From Candidatus Yanofskyibacteriota bacterium (lineage in GTDB: Bacteria; Patescibacteriota; Minisyncoccia; 2-02-FULL-40-12; GWA2-44-9), in assembly GCA_020852375.1 (NCBI GenBank), contig JADZAY010000016.1, forward strand, positions 1 through 33,646: 33,646 nucleotides of DNA, given 5' to 3'. The notes under the pieces are model-generated. The model saw only the letters and a program-made list of their open reading frames with translations, made no database searches and was not told the origin of the DNA. The number at the start of each line of letters is the position of its first letter. Positions within the stretch are counted from its first letter, which is position 1. A program made the position numbers and the translations under genes. Positions 9,047 to 17,015 of this stretch are shown one piece after another.

Positions 9047-9167
9047 GTTCGGAAGATGATTGCTCAGTACTGCCTTGCACCGCTTCGCGGAATTCTTTCA
9101 GCCGCTCGGCAAGCCACAGCATCAGGAGCCGCTCTGCGATCTGTTCGTCAGAAAGCTCGATGTTCAT
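9033..9167 (-). CDS. Small hypothetical protein
   Basis: 44 aa, MNIELSDEQIAERLLMLWLAERLKEFREAVQGSTEQSSSEHGEL; ATGA overlap with xseA stop and overlap with the downstream gene start. Confidence 0.6.
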   Translation of the reverse strand: MNIELSDEQIAERLLMLWLAERLKEFREAVQGSTEQSSSEHGEL

Positions 9168-10384
9168 GATTCAGATCGTACCTCTTTTACCTCCGCCGTA
9201 AAAGACCCGTCCGTCACGCGAATACCGATCTCCTGCCCGGGATGGAGCTGCCGGATGCCGCGCACTACAGTCCCCGCATGATCGGTCACAATGCTGTATC
9301 CGAGACGAAGGAGGCGGTCCGGACTTGCGGCATCGATATGGCGTCCATGCGCGCCGATGATCTCGTGGAGCTCGGCGATCCGCGCGCCAACACGCTCACA
9401 TCCATGGCGAAGCCGTTGCTCGAGAAGGCGCCCGTGATTCACGATGCGCCCCACATGCACAACGCACCGTTGCTGGAGAGCCTCGACATCAGCACGCGTA
9501 CCCGAGAGCGCGCCGTCGTAGGCGTATGCGAGTTGTTGCGCGATACGCGGGAGCTGTTGGGTCAGCGGTGCCCAGGTGTCGTTAACGATATGCGCGGTGG
9601 CGGTCGGCGTTGAACCCGACGCGTCCGCGACCATTTGCGCAAGCGGCACATCACGGTCGTGGCCAATGCTTACGATCGTTGGAACTCGGGAACCGAACAC
9701 GCCGCGCACGACCCATTCATCATTGAAAGGCTGAAGGTCTTCGAGCGAGCCGCCGCCGCGGATCACGACGAGCACGTCGATGCGTTCGGCATTGGCATTG
9801 AACCACTCCAATGCCCGCCGTATCTGCCCCGCCGCTTGCGCCCCCTCGACACGCACGTCATGGTGCAGCACCTGCATCCCAAGTCGCGCGAGATTACGTC
9901 GAAAATCATCGATGACCGCACCGGTCCGTGACGTGATGAGTCCGATGCGGCCAATGAACTCGGGTAATGGGCGCTTCCGCTCAAAAAGCCCCTCCTCTGC
10001 GAGCTTCCGCTTCAGCGCTTCATACGCCTTCTTCAGCGACCCTTCCCCGGCAAGTTCGAGCGTTTCTACGCGGAAACTGAACCGCCCCTTTGGTTTGTAG
10101 ACCGATGCGATGCCGCCAACTTTCACCAGCATTCCGTCCTCAAGCGAAACACCCAGACCACGGTACGCGTACGGACTCATATAGCAATCCATGAGTGCCG
10201 CAGCGGCAGGATCCTTCAGTGAAAAATAGAACCCGGTCGGATGAGGCTTCGCTCCAACGATCTCGCCCTGAACACGAACGTCACGAGCGGCTAACAGCTC
10301 GTTTGTGACGTCCAAGAATTCGGACACCGAGAAAACGGCCTCCTCGGGAAGCCCGTCGAATAGCGAGGGAGCGCGAGCGGTCAT
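9164..10384 (-). CDS. xseA: Exodeoxyribonuclease VII large subunit
   Basis: OB-fold N-term and IGLITSRTGAVIDDFRRNLARLG, VVIRGGGSLEDLQPFNDEWVVR, SIGHDRDVPLAQMVAD. Confidence 0.97.
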   Translation of the reverse strand: MTARAPSLFDGLPEEAVFSVSEFLDVTNELLAARDVRVQGEIVGAKPHPTGFYFSLKDPAAAALMDCYMSPYAYRGLGVSLEDGMLVKVGGIASVYKPKGRFSFRVETLELAGEGSLKKAYEALKRKLAEEGLFERKRPLPEFIGRIGLITSRTGAVIDDFRRNLARLGMQVLHHDVRVEGAQAAGQIRRALEWFNANAERIDVLVVIRGGGSLEDLQPFNDEWVVRGVFGSRVPTIVSIGHDRDVPLAQMVADASGSTPTATAHIVNDTWAPLTQQLPRIAQQLAYAYDGALSGTRADVEALQQRCVVHVGRIVNHGRLLEQRLRHGCERVGARIAELHEIIGAHGRHIDAASPDRLLRLGYSIVTDHAGTVVRGIRQLHPGQEIGIRVTDGSFTAEVKEVRSES

Positions 10385-10393
10385 GGCTCCATC

Positions 10394-11371
10394 CTACCGC
10401 AGAATCGGGCTGACGCGATAGTCCCGCGAGAGCATCACGGGAACCAGCTCAACCGAGCGGATCGCTCCGTCGCGCACCGTCGCCTCGAGCATTGAACCGC
10501 GCACCGTCGCCTCGGAAAACGTCTGGTCGAATACAAAATTGCCAAGGCTGTAGATGATCCACCCGGCACGATACTGTTCCATGTCTTGCACCACATGCGG
10601 ATGGTGTCCGACCACGAGATTCGCCCCCGCATCGATCGCCGCTCGATAGACACGCTCCTGAAACGCATTGTGCTGCGGCTCATATTCAGTGCCGGTATGG
10701 AATGATACCGCGACCACATCGGCCGCTTCGCGTGCTCGAGCGATATCTGCGCGCATCCGTTCGTTGTCAAAACAATTCGCTCCCGCTTTCGTATCGGTCG
10801 CGCATACCGATGCGGGCAGCAGATTCGTGTAGGCCAGATACGCGACGCGGGTATTCCCCACCGTTCGAACTATCGGCGCTCGCGCCTCGGAAAGGTCTCG
10901 GCCGCCGCCTGCAACGCTGATATCGCTCGCTGCGAGATATTGCAGCGTATCGACAAACGCATCGGGACCGTAATCCCCAATGTGGTTGTTGGCGACCGAG
11001 AGCACGTCGAACCCCGCCCACGACAATCCTTCGACCACTCGGGGATCGGCGCGGAAGCAGTAGCCGCACCCGTTCGCGGAACCGCGTTTCGAAATGGTCG
11101 TCTCAAGATTCCCAAACGCAAGGTCGGCGCTCCGAGTCGTTGAGGCGATCGCCGTGAACGGCCACTGCCAATCGTCCAACGCCGCCATTTTTGCCCCGAC
11201 AGAGCGAGACAGCATGATGTCCCCCGTGAACAGAAGCGTCGCTTCGGATGCCGCCCGAGCAGCCGGAACATACTGACGCATCTCGCCACGAGGAACAGGC
11301 GGGTATGCACGAACAACCCCCGCCGCAACAGCGAGGAGAGCGCTTAAGATCGCGATGTGCCACAGCTTCAT
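10394..11371 (-). CDS. CapA family (PGA_cap) metallophosphoesterase-like protein
   Basis: LLFTGDIMLSRSVG, GNLETTIS, SVANNHIGDYGPDAF, VSFHTGTEYE, VVGHHPHVVQ. Confidence 0.93.
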   Translation of the reverse strand: MKLWHIAILSALLAVAAGVVRAYPPVPRGEMRQYVPAARAASEATLLFTGDIMLSRSVGAKMAALDDWQWPFTAIASTTRSADLAFGNLETTISKRGSANGCGYCFRADPRVVEGLSWAGFDVLSVANNHIGDYGPDAFVDTLQYLAASDISVAGGGRDLSEARAPIVRTVGNTRVAYLAYTNLLPASVCATDTKAGANCFDNERMRADIARAREAADVVAVSFHTGTEYEPQHNAFQERVYRAAIDAGANLVVGHHPHVVQDMEQYRAGWIIYSLGNFVFDQTFSEATVRGSMLEATVRDGAIRSVELVPVMLSRDYRVSPILR

Positions 11372-11380
11372 ACTGTGCCG

Positions 11381-11683
11381 CTAGTTGGCGATGATGAGAT
11401 ACCCGATAAATCCGACGGCGAACGAAATTGCCGCGACGGCGATCAGATGCGGATCATAATGCCGCGGCACGAGCCGCTCGGCAATGTTCGGCGCAGGAGC
11501 AGCGGGCGCCATATCGCACTGCATCGCCGCTTCTCGTGCAACAAGTCGCTGGTAGAGCTCAAGAGCATCCTGCACATCAACCCGATACCACCCGGCCTGG
11601 TGGAGCTGTTCGAACACCTCGTTATCGGATGCTCCGCACTCTTTTGCAGCGCGAATATACTCCAAAAGCGCACGATACGTCAT
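11381..11683 (-). CDS. Small membrane protein with N-terminal UBA-like module
   Basis: 100 aa; LLEYIRAAKECGASDNEVFEQLHQAGWYRVDVQDAL plus C-terminal TM; TATACT 6 nt before ATG. Confidence 0.75.
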   Translation of the reverse strand: MTYRALLEYIRAAKECGASDNEVFEQLHQAGWYRVDVQDALELYQRLVAREAAMQCDMAPAAPAPNIAERLVPRHYDPHLIAVAAISFAVGFIGYLIIAN

Positions 11684-11713
11684 ACGTGTAGTATACCATG
11701 GGCTCCACGGGGA

Positions 11714-11739
11714 TAAAAAAGCCCCGCGTATGCGGGGCC
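11714..11739 (-). terminator. Rho-independent terminator of the 11745-12077 gene
   Basis: Minus strand GCCCCGC-ATAC-GCGGGGC-TTTTTT. Confidence 0.85.
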
Positions 11740-11744
11740 TGCCG

Positions 11745-12077
11745 TCACCGTCCTGATACTGCCTTCTTGGCGGGGCGAAATACGTAGCCCTGCCCGTAAT
11801 GCCCAGCCCCCATGAACCAGTCCAGATCGTCGCGGATCTCTTCCCGACTCTTCGCGAAGAACACTGTGTCGCGCACATGGAACTCTGCGGTGAAACGAAG
11901 ACTCTTGCACGCTGCGCGGACATCTTCCTCCGGCTCGCCGAGCGCCTGAGCGACCTCGGCAAAGTACCAGGCCGGGATATGCCCGACCTCCCGCCTCACC
12001 AGCCCGATGATGCGTTCGGCAAGGTCTACCATGCGACCCGCATACTGCCAGTCCTGCTCACTGTCGCGCTTTGCCAT
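11745..12077 (-). CDS. Small hypothetical protein
   Basis: 110 aa; SD GGAGGAATCG before ATG; terminator downstream. Confidence 0.7.
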   Translation of the reverse strand: MAKRDSEQDWQYAGRMVDLAERIIGLVRREVGHIPAWYFAEVAQALGEPEEDVRAACKSLRFTAEFHVRDTVFFAKSREEIRDDLDWFMGAGHYGQGYVFRPAKKAVSGR

Positions 12078-12342
12078 CGATTCCTCCGAACACCGGCATC
12101 TTCACAAGCCGGTCGCGCCACGACCCTCGTTGTTCGCGCTCGTAGCGTCGTTGGAACTCCGACTGCTTTCCTGCGAGATACTGCTCCCAGTTGAACCACC
12201 GCTCCGGTTGGGAGCGCACTCGCACAAAGTGCGCAGTGCCCCGCTCATGCGAGCTCTCGCACACCTCAACAACCTGAGCTGGTCCGCCGGAGATATAGAC
12301 CGTCTCCCCCGGCTTCGGAACCGCTCGCATCGCCTTTCCCAT
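12058..12342 (-). CDS. Small hypothetical protein
   Basis: 94 aa; SD GTGGAGG upstream; overlaps the next gene by 20 nt. Confidence 0.65.
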   Translation of the reverse strand: MGKAMRAVPKPGETVYISGGPAQVVEVCESSHERGTAHFVRVRSQPERWFNWEQYLAGKQSEFQRRYEREQRGSWRDRLVKMPVFGGIDGKARQ

Positions 12343-12399
12343 TGCCGCACCTCCACCCGCACTCTACCCCTGAACGGTCCGCCGATACAATGATACCGC

Positions 12400-12696
12400 T
12401 CACACGCCGCCAGCGGTCACGATGCGATGACGAGCCCTTTCAAGAGCCGTATGCCGACGCGTTGTATGAAACCAGAATCTCGTAAAGTCCCTTGGGCACT
12501 CAATGATGAGAATGCCGGTGGTGTCCGGGGTTCTACTCGGCCACGGCTGTTCGGGTGAAAACCCTACAACATACGGGTCCTCCTCATCGAACTCGCCGAG
12601 CTCATACTCCCAACCGCATTCAGGACATGCCCAGTCGCGGGCATACTTGATGCCCGGACTGTACGCAACTCCAAACGATTGCATCTCCTTCGGCAT
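12400..12696 (-). CDS. Small hypothetical protein with CPxCG zinc-binding motif
   Basis: 98 aa; WACPECGWEYELG; preceded by SD GAGGTGA and a canonical promoter. Confidence 0.7.
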   Translation of the reverse strand: MPKEMQSFGVAYSPGIKYARDWACPECGWEYELGEFDEEDPYVVGFSPEQPWPSRTPDTTGILIIECPRDFTRFWFHTTRRHTALERARHRIVTAGGV

Positions 12697-12712
12697 CGGT
12701 CACCTCAAAATA

Positions 12713-12740
12713 ATTCTACATAAAATATGCATAATGTCAA
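12713..12740 (-). promoter_or_regulatory. Sigma70-type promoter for the 12400-12696 gene
   Basis: Minus strand TTGACA - 16 nt - TAGAAT. Confidence 0.75.
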
Positions 12741-12801
12741 ATACTTGTCCGGCACTGTGCTGCGTGGTAAAACGCGATGTCGCCGAAAAGGAGGCCCGTA
12801 C

Positions 12802-13362
12802 ATGAACAATCGAGAGTTCGCGCTACTCCGCTCCCTGCTCGATGGGGTATGGCACGACAACCCACCCATCAAAGGCGTAGGTCCCGCAACGGTCAACCAG
12901 TGCCACGAGCACGGCTGGATCGACACAAAGCGCTTCATCGTGAGCCGACGCCACGGGGTGGAAACGTTCTTTACGCCCATCCGCCTCACCAAGCGCGGCC
13001 GCCTCGTCTACCACAACGAGTTGTACCGCCTGCACGGCGTGCTGGAGCCAAGCTTCCGTGAGCACCTGCTCCGACACCTGCGCAGGCTGGTCGGAACGGG
13101 GGTTGTCCGCTCGCTTCAGCGAGGCACGGCACTCCTCCATGTGTGGCGTCGAGCCACGCCATTTAATCAGTGGGTCGAGAATCACAGAGGCAAGCAGCTG
13201 TGGCACTCCCGCGAGCACGGCACCCCACTGGACATTCCGACCTACTTCAGACGCGTCTGGCGATCCAAAGTGCGCATCGGAGGAGGAGCCGGGGACCCTG
13301 CCACCTCCGACACAGGGATGCCCGAGGAATCCACCTACCGGCTCAAGAAGGAGTTCTGCTGA
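12802..13362 (+). CDS. Hypothetical protein
   Basis: 186 aa from MNNREFALL; SD AAAAGGAGG; terminator directly downstream. Confidence 0.75.
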   Translation: MNNREFALLRSLLDGVWHDNPPIKGVGPATVNQCHEHGWIDTKRFIVSRRHGVETFFTPIRLTKRGRLVYHNELYRLHGVLEPSFREHLLRHLRRLVGTGVVRSLQRGTALLHVWRRATPFNQWVENHRGKQLWHSREHGTPLDIPTYFRRVWRSKVRIGGGAGDPATSDTGMPEESTYRLKKEFC

Positions 13363-13369
13363 CATGACC

Positions 13370-13399
13370 GACCGCACAATCTCCTGTGCGGTCTTTTTT
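13370..13399 (+). terminator. Rho-independent terminator
   Basis: GACCGCACA-ATCTCC-TGTGCGGTC-TTTTTT. Confidence 0.9.
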
Positions 13400-13414
13400 A
13401 TGAAAACGGCGCCG

Positions 13415-13951
13415 TTAGGCGCCGAATGGGAACAACTTCTCCGTGATCCAGGCGTTGCCGACCCTCCGCAGGATGACAGCCGCATCGAACGGGAGCGCGA
13501 GTGCAGGCACCTGAATGCCCTGAACATACTCCCAGACGCGGGCCGCCTCCTCCGAAGCCAGCTGATCCGCAACGGTCACATGCGGCCGCCATGGATGCAC
13601 CGGCTCCTCCGAAGTCATCGGCGCAACCCCGCGGATCCGGGTTCGCAGATCATCAACGAACCGATACATCGCCTCTTCGGCCCTCACATCAGTAAAAACA
13701 GTGCGCTCGCCGAAGCGCCCGAACCCGACCACGCGGAACGACCCGAGACCGCGCCGCTGTCGCAGCAGCTCACCGACCACCGCCTTCACGGCGTCGATAT
13801 GCTCGGTCTCGAACGGCGGAACGAGTGTGATATGCGGCGGAACCTTCTCGTAGACCCGCCGGATATCGAACCGCCGAACGAGCTCCTCGACAACGTCGCG
13901 ATGCCAGACCGCGGCGTCTCCGGGGACCATGTACGCAATGAAGTATCGCAT
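13415..13951 (-). CDS. 2'-5' RNA ligase / LigT-like phosphoesterase
   Basis: Two HxT motifs, PPHITLVPPF and RPHVTVADQL, in a ~180 aa protein starting MRYFIAYMV. Confidence 0.85.
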   Translation of the reverse strand: MRYFIAYMVPGDAAVWHRDVVEELVRRFDIRRVYEKVPPHITLVPPFETEHIDAVKAVVGELLRQRRGLGSFRVVGFGRFGERTVFTDVRAEEAMYRFVDDLRTRIRGVAPMTSEEPVHPWRPHVTVADQLASEEAARVWEYVQGIQVPALALPFDAAVILRRVGNAWITEKLFPFGA

Positions 13952-13981
13952 CCGAAGAACCTCCGGGAGCACTCTACCAGG

Positions 13982-14224
13982 TTAGCGATGATTCTTCCAG
14001 CGAGGCGCGAAGCGGATCATGAAGGTGTAGAACTTCGCTAAAAACTTATTCGTCCCCCGCTGGATCATGCTCTCGTGGCACACTCGCTGGAACGCCTTAA
14101 GGTCGTCCCCCTCGTAGCAGAGCTTCCCGCTCTTGAAACACAGGCTGCAGTATCGCTCCGACTCTCGCAGTCCGGGATCCTTCGCGAACGGCATCATGCA
14201 GCTGTCACAGTATGTGTTTGCCAT
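13982..14224 (-). CDS. Putative zinc-ribbon protein
   Basis: 80 aa; CDSCMMPFAKDPGLRESERYCSLCFKSGKL resembles the putative zinc ribbon family. Confidence 0.8.
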   Translation of the reverse strand: MANTYCDSCMMPFAKDPGLRESERYCSLCFKSGKLCYEGDDLKAFQRVCHESMIQRGTNKFLAKFYTFMIRFAPRWKNHR

Positions 14225-14334
14225 AGTGCCTCCATCCTACTCCTGCGCGCATCAAAAACAAAGCGCCCGCGCGGACTACATCGCTCCGGACTTCTCGTCC
14301 AGCCGCATCGCGCACATGCGCGATGCTCCGCCTA

Positions 14335-14379
14335 GCAGCAAATAAAAGAGCCCCCTCTCGGGGTTCTTTTATTTGCTGC
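14335..14379 (-). terminator. Long hairpin at the 3' end of tRNA-Gln, probable terminator/3' processing structure
   Basis: 20-bp stem (one GU): GCAGCAAATAAAAGAgCCCC / GGGGtTCTTTTATTTGCTGC. Confidence 0.7.
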
Positions 14380-14446
14380 GGGGGCTGGACTCGAACCAGA
14401 ATTTTCAGGGCCAGAACCTGACGTCCTACCATTAGACGACCCCGCA
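14376..14446 (-). tRNA. tRNA-Gln (anticodon CTG)
   Basis: Minus strand TGCGGGGTCGTCTAATGGTAGGACGTCAGGTTCTGGCCCTGAAAATTCTGGTTCGAGTCCAGCCCCCGCAG; acceptor TGCGGGG/CCCCGCA, anticodon loop TTCTGGC; CCA not encoded. Confidence 0.95.
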
Positions 14447-14510
14447 ATGCCCGTGCACTATACACCGAAAATCGGCCTTTTGCAATAACCGGTGAGCAGC
14501 CGGAGGATGA

Positions 14511-15422
14511 CTACACCCGCAGGAAGCGGCGAATGGCGATGAGCGAGGAGACGACGCCGAGGCCGACCCCCGCGACTAGGACCAGGAGAACGATTTGCGG
14601 CGCGTTCCCGCTCACGTAACCAATGAGCGAGACGCCGGGCATCAAAAGCGCGACTTTCGGCGACACGCTCGCCGCCGCGATGAAGAACACGACCAGCGCG
14701 AGCAGACCCGCGACGATGCCGTAGATGGAACCCTCCACCAGGTACGGCGCACGGATGTACCAGTTCGAACCGCCGACCAATCGCATGATCTCGATCTCGG
14801 ATTTCTGGTTGTAGATGGTAAGCCGGATGGTGTTGAACGCGACCAGCACCGCGATAACCGCGAGCACGAGCGTCGCAACCAATCCCCCTTCCTGGGTAGA
14901 CTGCGCGATACGCTGGACGCGCCCGATGACCGCCTCGTTCTCGTAGTAGTTGATCTTGTCGATGGCGGTGCGCTGCTTGTTGGTCTCCAGGAAGCTCACG
15001 ATGGAAGCATACTGCCCCGCATCGGTTGCCTTGATGTTCAGCGATGACTGCAATGGATTGACCTCCAGCTCCGCGAGTGACTCTTGGATGAGCGCGTCTT
15101 GCGCGTGTCGCTCTTTGAACATCGCGAGCGCCTCTTCGCGGCTCACGTACTGTACGGAGCGGACCGTATTGAGCGATTCGAGATCGGCCTTCACCGCGCG
15201 GATCGCATCATCGGACACATCGGTCTTGAAATAAACGCTCACATCCACCTTGCTCTCGAGCCCGGACACCAACACGCCGGACAAAAAGTTCGCGGCAATA
15301 AGCCCCAGGAACATGAGCAGCACCAGCGACATGACGCCCGTCGTGCCGAACGAAACATAGCTGTTACGGCGGAAGTTCGTCCACCCAGATGTCACCACAC
15401 GCAGAAGTTTCTCCTTAAGCAT
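14511..15422 (-). CDS. ftsX: Cell division protein FtsX (permease)
   Basis: 303 aa; FtsX extracellular domain and four TM segments; adjacent to ftsE. Confidence 0.95.
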   Translation of the reverse strand: MLKEKLLRVVTSGWTNFRRNSYVSFGTTGVMSLVLLMFLGLIAANFLSGVLVSGLESKVDVSVYFKTDVSDDAIRAVKADLESLNTVRSVQYVSREEALAMFKERHAQDALIQESLAELEVNPLQSSLNIKATDAGQYASIVSFLETNKQRTAIDKINYYENEAVIGRVQRIAQSTQEGGLVATLVLAVIAVLVAFNTIRLTIYNQKSEIEIMRLVGGSNWYIRAPYLVEGSIYGIVAGLLALVVFFIAAASVSPKVALLMPGVSLIGYVSGNAPQIVLLVLVAGVGLGVVSSLIAIRRFLRV

Positions 15423-15425
15423 ATG

Positions 15426-16109
15426 CTAAATGATATATTTCCCGTTCTCCGTTTGGTCGCGCACGATCTTCCCCTTCTCCATGGTCACCACGCGGCGGCT
15501 CAATGCATCGACGATCTCTCGGTTGTGCGTGACCAGCACTACGGTAGTGCCCAGCTCGTTGATCTTTTGGAGCAATTGTATCACGTCGTGACTGTTGATC
15601 AGGTCGAGGTTCCCGGTCGGTTCGTCAGCCAAGATGATACGCGGACGATGGATGAGGGCACGGGCGATCGCCAAACGCTGCTTCTCTCCCCCGGAAAGCT
15701 GGTGCGGGAAGTTCACCGCCTTGTCGCCGAGACCGACGATTTCGAGCGCCTTCGGGACATCTTCCTGGATACGAGCCGTCGATGCCCCGACTACTTCGAG
15801 CGCAAATGCCACATTCTCGAATGCGTTCTTTCCCGAGAGCAGCTTGAAGTCCTGGAAGATCGTCCCGATCTTTCGGCGCAGTAATGGGATATCGTCGCTC
15901 GACAATGACGCGAGATTGACGTCGTCGATAACGACATCGCCCTCGGTCGGCCGCAATTCGCGGGTCAGTAAGCGAAGCAGAGTACTCTTTCCGGCTCCAG
16001 CAGGGCCGACGATCGACACCAGCTCTCCGTCCTTTATCTCAAGGTTGATCTCGTGGAGAGCGACGAAGCTGTCGTCGTATACGGTGGAAATATTCTTCAG
16101 TTCGATCAT
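15426..16109 (-). CDS. ftsE: Cell division ATP-binding protein FtsE
   Basis: ABC ATPase: [40 protein letters not shown]. Confidence 0.96.
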   Translation of the reverse strand: MIELKNISTVYDDSFVALHEINLEIKDGELVSIVGPAGAGKSTLLRLLTRELRPTEGDVVIDDVNLASLSSDDIPLLRRKIGTIFQDFKLLSGKNAFENVAFALEVVGASTARIQEDVPKALEIVGLGDKAVNFPHQLSGGEKQRLAIARALIHRPRIILADEPTGNLDLINSHDVIQLLQKINELGTTVVLVTHNREIVDALSRRVVTMEKGKIVRDQTENGKYII

Positions 16110-16124
16110 CGGAACAGCGCGAGG

Positions 16125-16847
16125 TTATTGAATGAATTTCGAGAGATCACCGTCGAGCACCTTCTCCGGCTGGGACGATCGCGCTCCCGTGCGGTGATCT
16201 TTCACAAAATGGTCGTCGAGCACGTAGGAGCGGATCTGACTACCCCGATCGATGCCACCGCTCTTGAGCTCCGGCTTCAGCTGGGACAAGTCGCTTGCCT
16301 TCGACTCCTCCATGCGCCGCGCCAGGATCGACGCGAGAAGCTGGAGGGCCTTTTCTTTGTTCTGCGCCTGACTGCGTTCGGTCTGCACCGCGACTGCGAT
16401 CCCGGTCGGCACATGCCGAGCCCGAACAGCGGTCTCGACTTTGTTGACGTTCTGTCCACCCTTTCCGGACGAGCGGAATGTATCGAACTCCAGATCGCCT
16501 GGATTGAGCTTCAGCTCATGCGCGGAGATCTCTGGAAGCACCTGCACGAGCGCGAACGACGTCATGCGCTTTCCCTGCGCATTGAACGGCGACTTCCGCA
16601 CCAACCGGTGCACGCCGGACTCCCCTTTCAGTGTAGCATACACCCCCTCCCCAATCACCTCGCACTGAGCGCTCTTGATGCCCCGCTGTTCACCGAGCGA
16701 TTCGTCGAGAACGCGAAAATCCCACCCCCGAGAGGTTGCGAATCGCATATACATCCGTCGAAGCATTGATGCCCAGTCTTGCGCATCAACCCCGCCTTCG
16801 CCGGCATAGATCGACAGCAGCGCCTTATTGGGCACATAGGTAAACAT
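16125..16847 (-). CDS. prfB: Peptide chain release factor 2, N-terminally short form
   Basis: 240 aa; [35 protein letters not shown] (SPF, RF2-type), [17 protein letters not shown] (GGQ), [20 protein letters not shown]; no domain 1. Confidence 0.9.
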   Translation of the reverse strand: MFTYVPNKALLSIYAGEGGVDAQDWASMLRRMYMRFATSRGWDFRVLDESLGEQRGIKSAQCEVIGEGVYATLKGESGVHRLVRKSPFNAQGKRMTSFALVQVLPEISAHELKLNPGDLEFDTFRSSGKGGQNVNKVETAVRARHVPTGIAVAVQTERSQAQNKEKALQLLASILARRMEESKASDLSQLKPELKSGGIDRGSQIRSYVLDDHFVKDHRTGARSSQPEKVLDGDLSKFIQ

Positions 16848-16852
16848 CTCGG

Positions 16853-16925
16853 AGCCACCTCCCAGATTCGAACTGGGGACCTCCACTTTACGAAAGTGTT
16901 GCTCTACCAGCTGAGCTAAGGTGGC
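16853..16925 (-). tRNA. tRNA-Thr (anticodon CGT)
   Basis: Minus strand GCCACCTTAGCTCAGCTGGTAGAGCAACACTTTCGTAAAGTGGAGGTCCCCAGTTCGAATCTGGGAGGTGGCT; anticodon loop TTCGTAA. Confidence 0.95.
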
Positions 16926-16940
16926 CTGCTCGCAACCCGC

Positions 16941-16969
16941 ACTATAGCATCAAATCGGCGGAATATCAA
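16941..16969 (-). promoter_or_regulatory. Promoter for tRNA-Thr (and likely prfB-ftsE-ftsX)
   Basis: Minus strand TTGATA - 17 nt - TATAGT, ~16 nt before the tRNA 5' end. Confidence 0.75.
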
Positions 16970-16970
16970 T

Positions 16971-17003
16971 AAAAACACGAAGCCCCTCGCGTGAGGGGCT
17001 TCG
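16971..17003 (-). terminator. Rho-independent terminator of the small 17016-17153 gene
   Basis: Minus strand CGAAGCCCCTC-ACGC-GAGGGGCTTCG-TGTTTTT. Confidence 0.85.
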
Positions 17004-17015
17004 CTTGGATACGTA

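Noticed and set aside
16848-16886. Upstream prfB start at 16886 (253-aa version)
   Set aside because: Would place the start codon and first 11 codons inside the tRNA-Thr gene; MFTYVPNK at 16847 is the more plausible start.
16125-17015. Programmed +1 frameshift producing a full-length RF2
   Set aside because: No upstream ORF resembling RF2 domain 1 and no slippery CUU-UGA context; the region holds tRNA-Thr and its promoter.
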